Below are positions 11,285 through 22,210 of a DNA stretch of 64,000 bases, in pieces. The stretch's first letter is position 1. Every line of letters starts with the position of its first letter. The notes beneath the pieces are model-generated. The model saw nothing but the letters and a program-made list of their open reading frames with translations. It was not told where the DNA came from and ran no database searches. The DNA is taken from contig JAVYIG010000698.1 of the NCBI GenBank assembly GCA_035222895.1, forward strand, positions 413,387 through 477,386, written 5' to 3'. A program made the translations under genes and the position numbers. Source of the DNA: Strongylocentrotus droebachiensis (lineage: Eukaryota; Echinodermata; Echinoidea; Camarodonta; Strongylocentrotidae).

Positions 11285-12310
11285 TTTTCTATATGGGACT
11301 ATTAAATGGCAAAATGGAATGATGATGCATTTTGGAGCAGGCAGCATGTTCTTGGCCATCAACACATAATAACCAGGATTTTTCACTGAATATTTTTTAG
11401 ATGGAATATATTAATTGTTCTTTATGTTATAATTCCATTATATTTTAATCAATGAGATTTTATGTTTTCATCGAAATGAGTTATCAATGTAATTTTTTTT
11501 TTGTAAAATTGTTTCTTAGGATCACACACTGGCACACCTCCCAACCTTTCAGCTTTTGGCTGAAAATTTCCGCTTTATTTTTCTTTTTCCGATTTTCCGC
11601 TTTTGTCTTTTATTTTCCGCCAAAACAAAAATCATAACATTGGTTAGAAATACATGTGTATACATGTCTTCAACGATAGAGGGCAGTAATGCGGAAGTGA
11701 AAATTGCTACCTACACAATGTTACAATGTATATGCACAGCACACATGCATGTGTTATGCACGGTGTGCGATTGCAGTCCTCGCACGACCGAGATTCAATG
11801 AATCGCGAGGTCATTTTCGTGATAAAAGGCAGTCATTGGTCCTGACAATGCTCTAAAACGACAATAACAATACTTGTAAGTAATTTATGATTTGTATTTT
11901 GTGTTGTTACAACTTATTTCGTCCCTCTGCCTTCATTCCAGCGGTAACTGGAGTGAAGCTCTGCCTACCCGGCGGGCCATCGCGTGCCTGGCCGCGTTTT
12001 CATTATTGGATGAATTGTACGAGTTCTACCACCTCAAACTGTTTGTAGTTTTGTACTGCTCTTTGATTTTTAAAGTCATGGATTGATTAATTAATATGAT
12101 TGTATTAGAATCTATACAGTGTTTTTTTTAAATCTGAATTTCATTTCTAAACTCATTTCATTGTTTTTTCTTCTTTTTATCCAGGTTCCCCTGGATTGTT
12201 TTAAAATAAAATTTAAAACTTCTTGAAACAATCCTTTAATCACATGTAAATGTGCCCAACATCAAGCTGTGTGTTGGGTAGCTGCATGATGCATATTTCT
12301 CAATAAGCCA
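11285..12310. other. Gene-poor stretch with one possible exon
   Basis: A splice acceptor (CATTCCAG) at about 11941 precedes an open frame reading ALPTRRAIACLAAFSLLDEL, and an upstream donor-like TTGTAAGT lies at 11874-11881. No known domain was recognised. A GATAAAAG TATA-like box near 11820 might be a promoter. Weak evidence overall. Confidence 0.2.
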
Positions 12311-12317
12311 GATATGG

Positions 12318-12714
12318 CCCCGGCCCCCCTACTCAGTGTTATTTAGGGTACGCATATATTCGTACCCTCTTTTTGAAAGCACCCCCTAGCTATCTGAGGA
12401 CTGCCAACATTTCCGAACCCCCCTTTCGCGGGCTTTTCGCGGGCTTTTCCTGCCTTGGAGACCCCCCTAAATCAGGAAAAATGCTCAATGTACCCCCCTA
12501 AATTCGGAATAATTTCTCATCAGGAGTCCAAAGAGATGAGAGAAAAAAAGAAAAACACCCCCTTTTTAAAGAAATCTCCGGGTGAAAAGTCAAATAGTCT
12601 ACACCCCTTTTTTTACAATTCTCGGGCCGGACTTTGTCGCACGAAAAGTACCCCTTTACCGGACATTTTGGCAACACGCATGCGGACATTCTGACCTCTG
12701 AGTGGGGGGCCGGG
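12318..12714. mobile_element. 397-bp TIR element, copy 1
   Basis: Ends are CCCCGGCCCCCCTACTCAG and, inverted, CCCGGCCCCCCACTCAGAG. GATATGG directly repeats on both sides (12311-12317 and 12715-12721), supporting a target duplication of about 7 bp. A second copy in opposite orientation, interrupted by an insertion, lies at 29136-30149. The interior has an AAGAAA- and CCCCC-rich composition and no credible protein. Confidence 0.75.
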
Positions 12715-12939
12715 GATATGGCGCGACGTTGCTGAGCCGCGTACAATTTTAGGAATTTTGATAGACTTTATGATAGACTCTGTCTAGATCAACTTCATTT
12801 TTGAAGAAAAAAATGTTATTGTTTTGGTAATTACTGTTGTAATCTAACAATACGAACAAGCAAAGGGCATATACAGTAGTACACAATAAGCACTGTCTTG
12901 AACAATTCAGGGAAAGCTATTTATAGTCGGAGGGAGTGG

Positions 12940-15207
12940 GGGTAACGATCCTATGCACCTAATTTCTGCATCGGTGTAGTACGTAGTTCCCATCATTTGC
13001 GATTTCCCCAGTGGTGTTATAAATTTGCTTGCATCTTCACATTAGAGTGAATGTTGTTATAGGGTTCTATAGACTATTACCCCCCCCCCCCGGGACAATC
13101 ACCCCTGACAATTACGGCAAAAGGACATTTTACCCCTCCCCCCTCTGAAAACTTAGCCCCCCCCCCCCCCCCCCCCCCCCACAGGAAAAATAGGGATTTC
13201 ATATTTTTCCTATTGAAAATAAAAACTTATAAAAAACAGTTATTGACGAGCCTGAATCTCTATTCAAGATGGCAACTTTCATGACTCTAACATTAGACAA
13301 CAACCGTCTCGGAAAATCTTTAAAAAATATAATTTATTGACCAGTTGAAAACATGATTCTTTTAAAATTGAAAATAAAACACGATTCAAGACGGATAAAT
13401 GTAAGTAGTATTTTTCTTCACAAATAATTACGTTTAGAGCAGTTTTTTAATGTGAAATTCGTGCTGGTCGGAAGCAGTGTGCAGACGTCCTCCGTGCTGG
13501 TCGGGCCCGGCAGCGAATTTGCGATTCCCAAACCATTCAGCTAGGGGAGACTTTATGAGCAACGTGATTGGTCGAGAGAAGAAATAAATATTACATCATT
13601 TACTGCACGCTCGGGCTCGCTCACAGCTGACACAGACACACAAACACTCACAATGTTAGTCTGCAAGCACAGACTCTAATTTGACACTTTACGAAAGATA
13701 ATCATGTCTGAGGGAAGTCTATCTACATGAAATGGCCTACTGTAGTCTCACGATTCAGACTCTGTATATGTGCCTGCAAACTACTCACATGCCTTAGAAT
13801 TCTGCTACTGAAGGTGTGTATCAGTAACGAGCAGAGATGGTTTTCATACTCAATAGGGAGAGTATCCTGCAATGAAAGGAATTATACTCAGATCATTAAT
13901 ACAATTACATTTGCCAGTTTGTTAATGCACTTTTAAGAAGAATTAGCCACCAAGAATATGATATCCTGTAGTCTATCCTGTTTGAACAATACTCATGGCT
14001 AGATCTACATGTATAGTCTAGATGAATTAATTTAATTTTGGAAACTTTCTCTAGTTTTACCATTTTAATCTGTTTGAGGATTTCTACCCTGGAAATTTTG
14101 TAATGCCTAATCCTTTCATCAAACTCTGATTATTAGAACTGCTGGGCCTCTCTGCAACCCCTTTTTTCCCTCAGACTCAAGCTCTCATTTATACATAGAC
14201 ATCTAGACTAGTAAAGTTAGACTCCCCCCCCCTCCCCCAATAAATAATGTTCCATTTTTTATTTTTTATCATAGGTCTATAGATCTAGGGTCTAGATCTA
14301 AAAAATAAAAAAAATAAATCATCCAATCGATATCTATATTTCATTAGAACATACTTGTATCTAACTTAAAAGATCTATCATCTAAATCTACATGTAACTT
14401 GTGTTATTGTCTATGTTCAAACAATGCATGGCTAGGCTCAACAAAACACTCAGGACTGCACATACGCTATGTTGTTAGGTACAATGCTGCACTTCACACG
14501 CGGCCGCCCAGTGCCAACCGCCGTGGCTATAACGCTGCTTGCTATTATATTACCGAACCCCGAACCGAACCAAGTTCGGGTGAAAAATTGCCGAACTCTG
14601 CCGAACCGAACCGAACACGAACATAGCGTCTGACTTACAGAACTATTTTATATACCTGTTGTACACTGTGGACCAATTACATATATCGATAAGTTTCATT
14701 GTTTTACTAAGTAACTATGTACAATGCAATCCCATGTACTTTATTTATTTTGTTGGAAATGGAAAAAAAAAGAGACAAGCTAAGTCAATTTTGTAATTTC
14801 CTTGCATCTGCACATTTGAGTGAATGTTGTTTTAGCATTGGGGGGGGGGGTGGGGGTGATACTTTGATGCCATACAGGTAGCATGATCCTATACATCCAT
14901 TTCTGCTCGTGTTTCCCATCATTTGTGATTTTTCCAAATATTATTTAAGTCAATTTTATAAATTAGCTAACACCATTCGAGTAAATGCCGTTTTAGCATT
15001 GGTGTAATTTTATTTTCATATTGCATCTATTACGAACAGAAACCAAACATGCTTGAAGATGTAGGAGATCCTCGCTATCCATCCACCTTTGCAGCTTCTT
15101 TTGCCTCACAACTACCTCTGTCACAAGTCAACACCGTGCCTGATTCTGGTGCAGCTTTCAGCACTGGGGACACTTCGCCTCAATTGAAGCTGTTATTCAA
15201 CCCTTAG
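12940..15207 (+). repeat. Repeated intron/exon module; upstream copies and exon A
   Basis: A motif block (GCATGATCCTATACA, CCCATCATTTGTGATTT, AAGTCAATTTTATAAATT, GAGTGAATGTTGTT) recurs near 12950-13060, 14780-14850, 14880-15010 and 15380-15500. In the third copy it ends in a splice acceptor (GAACAG) and an open frame from 15040 to a stop at 15205-15207: KPNMLEDVGDPRYPSTFAAS and on through SFASQLPLSQ to a Leu-rich end. No domain was recognised. The paired exon is at 15545. Confidence 0.4.
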
Positions 15208-15544
15208 ACACAACCACTTGCCTGCTAATTACCTGCTATGAAAGAAATTACATATTTTGGTAAGTACATTAAAGCAGCAATGGATGTGGGGCTGTCTCAC
15301 TAACAGCAGTGATCATGGTTGACGTACTCTCAGTCGTATAATCATTATCATGGGCGGGGGTCATACGTTGACGTTATACAAGTAGCATGATCCTATACAC
15401 CCAATTTTACATCCATTGTTCCCATCATTTGTGATTTTCCCAGGGATTAAGTCAATTTTATAAATTTGATTGCATCTTAACATTGAATTGAATGCTAGCT
15501 GTCATACAATTAGTATAATTTTGTTTCATATCTATTATGAACAG

Positions 15545-15665
15545 AAACCAGACATTCTTGAACATGTACGATATCCTCGCTGTCCTTCCACCTTCACAGC
15601 TTCTTTTGCCTCACAATTACTTCTGTCACATACAAGTCCTAACACCATGCCTGCTTTTGGTGCAG
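15545..15665 (+). CDS. Exon B, diverged duplicate of exon A (unknown protein)
   Basis: After the same acceptor context (GAACAG), the frame reads KPDILEHVRYPRCPSTFTAS and SFASQLLLSH, which aligns with exon A at about 60-70% of residues. Both exons start in the same phase. The frame remains open beyond the homologous part to 15832, but that extension is not shared. Tandem duplication of an exon with part of its intron is the simplest reading. Protein identity is unknown and neither exon has a confirmed partner. Confidence 0.35.
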
Positions 15666-15832
15666 GAAGCCTAAAGGGCATTTCCAATTTCCTTTGGTTG
15701 TTGCCACTTTTTTTAATGAATGCACGTGACGTGTGCAGCCATTGTACTGCATACGGTGGTACAACAGAGCAGTGTGGTGCATCCACAGCCATCTGGAGCC
15801 GTAACACATCACACAGCAGTAGCACGCCATGA

Positions 15833-17340
15833 GGGATCATTAAAAGTTATGCGAATCGCAGTAGTTGATCTAAGACCTAACTGCAGCAGAAAAATGTACG
15901 ACTGGTTGTTACCTTGGCAATATTTTGGCCAAATGCCTTTAAGGGCCCCTGCCAACCAAATTGTTTGTTGTATTGTAACAGATGGTCAACTTCGGCAAAG
16001 TTACATACCACTTTCTCGAGTTAGCTCATTGATGACTGACAGATGATGTCACAAGGAGAATGAGATCTGGCAGATTTTTAGGGTGGAGCTTAGCAAGTTT
16101 GAAGAAAAAAATATTTAAAACAATATTTAACAATCTATGAAACACATTCAGAAGTTTACATATCAAAATATGAGATGTATGCAGGACTACACACTAACAG
16201 GAATAAACATGTATTTGGATGGCATGGGCCCTTTAACTGACTGGACTGCATGAAACTTGGGTGTTTTAAGCCTTGTAATTGAGATATATCAGTAATCATT
16301 TGAGGTATGAACTTCAAACCTGCTAATAGTATGTATCACTTTAGGAAGACAATCTGATTATATTTTGAGGTAAGTAGGTCAAAGGTCACATAAGGATTTC
16401 TCTTTATGACAATAGAAAAAACTCTCACATTGTTAAACAGATAACGTTATAGAATTTACACAATGAAGGGATTTTATTATTTATTTTTTAATCTGTACAA
16501 AATCCAGGAATGAAAATTTAATCTAATGATACTTTGATCTCACGATATATGTTTTGGCGGACCCGCCTCCCACTTTTTACAGCGAACGTTATTGTTGAGG
16601 CATAACATAAACTGTTTTACGAGAACATGCACTTTTCTTCATGTTGGACTGTTTTCAAGATATGTAATTTTCGATCTTTACCAATTAGTATTGCATCTGT
16701 TGGATCATTTAGAAGAAACACCTACTTATGATATTCATATTAATTTTTAGTCTGCACTAATTTGAAAGAGATAAAGTCCTGCAAAGGGAACGAAATAGAG
16801 CCTCAAGCATGTTAGGAAATGTGTGTCGAAGTGTTGAAATGCAAAATTATCTTACAATAGTCCGATTGGTGTCCCTTATCTCCTTTGCAGCTTTGCTCAA
16901 GCTCAGCATCCGTTATCACATTATTCCTTCAGTTTTCATCAAAATTTAATGAATTTTTCTTTTCTCTTTTGTTTCTTTTATTTGATAGAGCTACTAGCAA
17001 AGGAACAACTTCAACACTGCATCAAATGGCTCGACCAAAGTTATCAGTGGAGCAATATTCACCAGGTTTTGCAAAAAACAAAACAGCACATTCCAAAGAA
17101 TGGTGAACTCCAGTTGAAAAAACATGCCATTCTGAAATAACCCTGGTCATTTCAGACATCTTGCGGAGAATTAAAAGGTGCAAGAACAGTCAGTGATTTA
17201 GATACATTTTACCATCAGGAGCATTCACTGCATTGCACAGTATGTAACTGAATAGTTGGAGAGAAACTGGACTCTGTGTAACTATACTAGACATGACAAG
17301 TACTAGTAAAGGACAAGGAATTTTACTCACGTGAGCAGTT
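15833..17340. other. Mostly empty stretch with one weak exon
   Basis: AT-rich and without recognised repeats. A possible last exon at 16989-17140 follows a TTTGATAG acceptor and reads LLAKEQLQHCIKWLDQSYQW to a TAA stop, an amphipathic helical sequence of no known family. Everything else appears intronic or intergenic. Confidence 0.25.
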
Positions 17341-17349
17341 CAAAACCGA

Positions 17350-17880
17350 ATCCAAGTAAGTGTTCCTGAAGTGTATCCAACCAGCCCTTCAAATGCTGCA
17401 CCTAGACCACAAGGCCATCCAAAACTGCACCACTCCGACAATTCTGGGAGTTATATTACACTTTACAGTCAGATCTCAAATGGAATTTCCAAGTGTTTGG
17501 TATGATATCAAGTGCCGGCAAGCGACTATACATTTACGACATATTGGAGTATCATGTGAATATTTAGCAGACATCTTCTCGACATATATCCGATCTTTGC
17601 TAGAATACGCTTCTCCAGTTTGGTCCACATCAATTTCACGAACAGTTATGTTGCAGTCTGAAGAAAGTGCGGAAACGTGTCTGATGTATTAGCCTTGGAT
17701 AAGAACAGTTGTATGAAACCACTCCTTTCTCTCCAGAGTCTAACTTCTTGCCGTCTTGCCCTTCTTGAATCCTTTTCTCTCAAACTGTTTAAGTCATCAC
17801 GAGATCGAATTATGTTCTACCGCCAACTCGTCGCCAAACCTCTTGCCATGAACTCTGAAACTCTCTACACATAACTATAC
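17350..17880 (+). pseudogene. Degenerate LINE reverse transcriptase C-terminus
   Basis: Across shifting frames the sequence reads TILGVIL, then LRHIGVSCEYLADIFSTYIR, then LLEYASPVW and later LQSLTSCRLALLESFSLKLF. This is the usual order after the RT palm in CR1/Rex/L2-like non-LTR elements. At least two frameshifts or stops separate the pieces (for example near 17685). A dead fragment with no promoter or catalytic motif. Confidence 0.7.
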
Positions 17881-18392
17881 CCTATTGTAGAACTGAGAGA
17901 CACTGCACTTCAATTATTCCCTATATCGTACGACTCCTTAACAACCAACTGTGTCTTTGTCATGTTCGTATTTATTTATTTTTGCTTACCATATTAATGT
18001 TTTTCATTCTTCTCTTTTCCATTCTTCATTTTTCCATCCTCCTTCATTCTTCCATCCTCCCCTCTTATGTACTTTTTCTCCTTCTCTCTAAATCACCAAA
18101 GTAATTACATGCATTATGATTATTGTTACAATTTTGATTAATTACAAAAGAGTCATCTCAGAATGAAGTATCTTTTTAATGCAATCTTTTTATTCAGTAT
18201 TTGTAGCTTGTCTTTATGTTTTCACACCAATTAACCAATGTATCGGTTATTACAGAAATTTAAAATCACAATTATAGGCATGTATTTTCTGAGGAGAGGG
18301 TGGTGTTGACTTTTTGTGACTACTTTTATTTGTGTTTGCGATGGGATTTCATTTCTTTCATTACCCATTGTCGGTTTAATTCAAAACTGTAT

Positions 18393-18563
18393 GGCCCAAA
18401 TTCACAAAGGAGGTTTGTTGACAAACCTTGGTTTTCGTACGTCATATGACGCGTTTTTTACAAACCTGGTTTGTAAAGAACAAAAGGAGGTTTGGCGAAA
18501 CAAAAGGAGGTTTGAGCTCAAAACCTTGGTCTGAGCTCAAACCTTGCTTTGTGAATTCGGGCC
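18393..18563. mobile_element. MITE, copy 2 of the 161-bp family
   Basis: Same termini and internal GTACGTCATATGACGCGTTT core as 5966-6126, with a 10-base deletion in the core and an extra partial inner repeat near 18520-18545. In both copies the right end is followed by AATG, so the true end may lie a few bases further out. Confidence 0.75.
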
Positions 18564-19858
18564 AATGAGTTTTAGAGCTCAATAAGTTTTAAAGCTCAAT
18601 AAGTAATAAGTCTTATTTAGGTATCAACAAAATCTTATACTCTGAACATAATTGTTTAAATATATGGTTATACTATTTACAATTGCTATACAATTTCTTG
18701 TTGGAGCATTCTTTGGGTACTAAAGTTCTTGCTAGATTTTACACCCAATGAAAAGTCATGCGTAAATAATTTTCAATATTATTATTCTACTCAAAGAAAA
18801 GAACAGGGTGATTTTTTTTCCTTTTTTCCTGTGTTTGGTACTAAATTTGTCGTTATAGGAAATATATATTTTTGAAGTCATTGCCAATTTTCATGAGTTC
18901 GGCTCATGGTCAATTTTAGTGGAATTGCCCACATTCAAATGTATATAATTCTTTAAAATCCTATTGATTTTATTTTGGCATGTATTCTTTGGTAGCAAAA
19001 ATACACCCATCATATTAGTTAATTAAGCTAGGGGTAATTGCTGGTAAATTTTCGAATTCTCTGGTGTGCAAGTTTTATATAATCTCTCTATCTTTTATGG
19101 GGGAAAAGGTTAAACATGTACGTACAGTCTTCTCAGAAAATACATAGTGCATGTACAGAGTAAGTTTAACTTAAATGATTGATATTCCTGTATAAGCAGT
19201 TTAAGATTTTCAACCGATACCTTGTCATGATCTTGGTTTTTGATAATTAATTGGTAGTGTTAATAGTTTAAAATGGGTTGAGTTTACTGAGAGGGCACTA
19301 ATATAATGGAGGGGGGGCTACTGCTCTTATTAATTGAATTAATTGTTTAGACAGATAACTGGAATCTCAAGTTGGAGCATATGTGGGAGGGGTTATGTTG
19401 CATTCCTTTACTTTTTTGTTCACTCCTTGATGGGGTGTCACATATTTCAGATACCCCCCTATAGGTATTCCTCTCAAGCAATTCAATCGATAGAGGAATG
19501 TGTTATTGGGTTAGTTCAGCAATTACATAATGATGCCTTTTGTCTCAAATTTTCAGACTTGTTGGATTGGATAGGAAAAAGGATCTTAAAGTAGTATAGT
19601 TATATTGGCTCTATGTTCTCCAGTTTCGCTCCGATGAGTGCGAGGTTGTGGCTTTTGTATGTCTTTGTTGAGAGGCATGTGCATTAGTCTTTTTTCTCTT
19701 TCATAGTATCAACTTGTATTGACATCTTTATAATTGCAATCATGTGATGTGTAATAAAGAGTACATTTGTAGGTCCTATTATAATTTATTTTTTTCTTTG
19801 GTGATGGATCCTATCTCTGAATGCAATTTGTACTTTATTTGCCTGTTTAAACATCTAT
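18564..19858. other. AT-rich stretch without a supported gene
   Basis: Contains ATG-initiated open stretches such as 19343-19594, but codon choice and composition look random and no motif is recognised. It is the pre-insertion flank of the LINE that starts near 19870. Confidence 0.35.
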
Positions 19859-19869
19859 GTGTTTTTAAA

Positions 19870-21430
19870 TTTATTGTTGTTCAGCTCATGTAAAGAAATT
19901 ATCGATATCGTTCGTTGTTTGAAGAATGGTACCAGTGCTGGTTATGATGATATTAATATTACTGTTGTCAAGAAAACTATACATTTGATTTGTGTACCTC
20001 TTTGTTCTATTTTCAATTCTTGTTTGTCAACTGGTATTTTTCCGAATCAAATGAAAATAGCCAAAGTTATTCCAGTTTTTAAAAGTGGTGATCGCACTAA
20101 TGTACAGGTACATAATTACCGGCCTATTTCTGTCCTCCCTATTTTCTCTAAAATTTTTGAAAAGTGTTTATATAAGCGTTTAAGTACTTTCTTAACATTG
20201 TGCAATATTTTGTCTGAAAATCAACATGGTTTCCATGTTGACACTGGGACATGGGACACTCCACAACGACTGCTCTTCTTAATTTCGTTGATAAAGTTTC
20301 TTATGCAATTGATTCTAGACAGTTCACAATTGGTTTATTTCTTGATTTAAGTAAAGCCTTTGATACTTTAGATCATGTAATTTTGTTACGTAAATTAGAG
20401 GCTTATGGTATTCGTGGAATTCTCTTGCAATTATTTAAAGATTATTTATCAAATCGTCAACAATTTGTTTCTATTCAAAATCAACAATCGTCACATTTGC
20501 CCATTCGTTGTGGAGTGCCCCATGGTTCAATACTTGGTCCTTTACTTTTTTTAAATTTATATTAATGATATTGTGAGTTCATCTGATTTGTTACAGTTTA
20601 TATTATTTGCAGACGATACCAGCGTGTTCATGTCTCATAATAATCTCCGTACGCTAGTTGATTCATTCAATTCTGAAATAAATAAATTAAGTGAATGGTT
20701 GATCAACAATAAACTAGTTTTGAATGTTGCTAAAACCCAATATATTGTATTCACTAAACGACGTATTGAAGATAATTTTGCAATCACTTTTTATGGTCAT
20801 CAAATTAATCGTACTTCTTGTGTGAAATTTTTAGGTGTTCATATCGAATCTTTAACATGGCATGAACACGTTGGTGTCGTATGCAATCGTGTTGCCAAAG
20901 TTGTTGGCATTATTTACCGTTTGAGACATTTTCCAAGAAATATTTTAGTTATGTTATATTATGCATTGATTTTCTCCCATGTCAATTATTCTAATATTGC
21001 TTGGTCAAACAATCATGATTATTTTATTACTAAACTATTTGTTTTGCAGAAAAAAGCCATAAGAATAATTTCTAATTCACCATATCATGCTCATACTTTG
21101 CCAATCTTTTCCCAGTTAAATCTCCTAAATGTTTATGACATTAATAGATTGAATATTGCAATATTTATGTTTATGTGTTCTAGAGGTTTATTACCATCTC
21201 CAATTACATCAAAATTTATTTTAAATAGTAACATACATAATTATAATACACGTAATGCTGTTGAATACCATCTGCCAAAAGTTAGAACTAATATTTCAAA
21301 GTTTACTTTTTTTAATAAAGGTCCTCATTTATGGAGAATGATTCCAAACCATCTTAAAAATCAACCTTCCTTAAATAGTTTTAAACGTTCCTTTCGATTG
21401 TTTTTTTCAAATTTGTACTCAACAACCTGA
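19870..21430 (+). pseudogene. 5'-truncated LINE reverse transcriptase with two frameshifts
   Basis: The remaining protein starts inside the RT domain (EIIDIVRCLKNGTSAGYDDI) and continues through HNYRPISVLPIFSKIFEKCL. It then holds the first catalytic Asp block (LFLDLSKAFDTLDH), GVPHGSILGPLLF and the catalytic FADD box (ILFADDTSVF), and ends in the HNYNTRNAVEYHLPKV / GPHLW C-terminus. Frames break near 20245 (a small insertion after NQHGFH) and near 20560 (between LLF and the FADD region). Both catalytic motifs survive, so decay is recent. The clade is CR1/Jockey-like by motif order. Confidence 0.88.
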
Positions 21431-21778
21431 ATATCATAGTATATATATATATGTTATTTTTTGGTATAATGTTTTCCTTTTCCGTTTTACTGTTTCTACC
21501 TGCTTTCTTTTTCTTCTTAATGTAATGTTAATTACGTACTTGTTTAGGGGTCAACGTTTAACAAGGCTAAATGCTCTTTTTTGTTGACCCCTCATTTGAC
21601 ATAAATTTTCTTTCTTAACTAGTTTCCTTGTTAATTTTTTTGTTTTCATATTATCTGTAATGTTACCCTTCTACATGTATTTATATATATATATATATTT
21701 TGTTTAATACTCTGTATGTATTGTATATGTTTTTTTTTATGAAGAATGAAATAAATACCATACCATACCATACCCTAA
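21431..21778 (+). mobile_element. LINE 3' UTR and (ATACC)n tail
   Basis: The untranslated region follows the RT stop and ends in tandem ATACC units (about 21757-21776) directly after an AATAAA-containing stretch. A short tandem-repeat tail in place of poly(A) is typical for several non-LTR clades including CR1 and L2. It defines the 3' end of the insertion. Confidence 0.75.
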
Positions 21779-21964
21779 ATACCCGACGTTATATTATTAC
21801 CAAGAATGTGTTTGTTCTAACAATAATGACAGAAGAATTATATTTTTTAATAAACGATTTTATCAGTATTTGTACTACATGTACTTCAAACTGGATGAGA
21901 TTTATTCTTTTGCAATTTCATGTCTTTGAATTGCTCGTTTGTGCCATTAAGTCAGTGTAGACAG

Positions 21965-22210
21965 ACGCGGATCCACGTGGCGATTTTTCCGGCCCGCTCC
22001 CCCCCCCCCCCCTAGCCTAAAAAATAGGATAATAACGTAAGTTTAACCTTTTTTTAAACAAAAACAAAAGCGGCCCCCCCCCCCCCAAAAAAAAAAGCCC
22101 CCAGCCCCCCCCCCGTTTTTTTTTTCTTTCATTTTTCACCGGTCGGCGCTAAATATTTTCTAAAGATTTGCCCCCCCCCCTCCTCTTGTCGCCGGCTGGA
22201 TCCGCCCCTG
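21965..22210. mobile_element. C-rich TIR element with GGATCC ends
   Basis: Begins GACGCGGATCCA and ends TGGATCCGCCCCTG, an inverted pair, with several poly(C) and poly(A) runs inside. Elements with CGGATCC ends and homopolymer-rich interiors recur as scraps at 8720-8830, 36095-37165 and 57195-57240. Likely a non-autonomous MITE family. Confidence 0.5.

Noticed and set aside
14560-14625. CCGAA-rich run as a regulatory element
   Set aside because: Short simple repeat of CCGAACCGAA without other promoter features.
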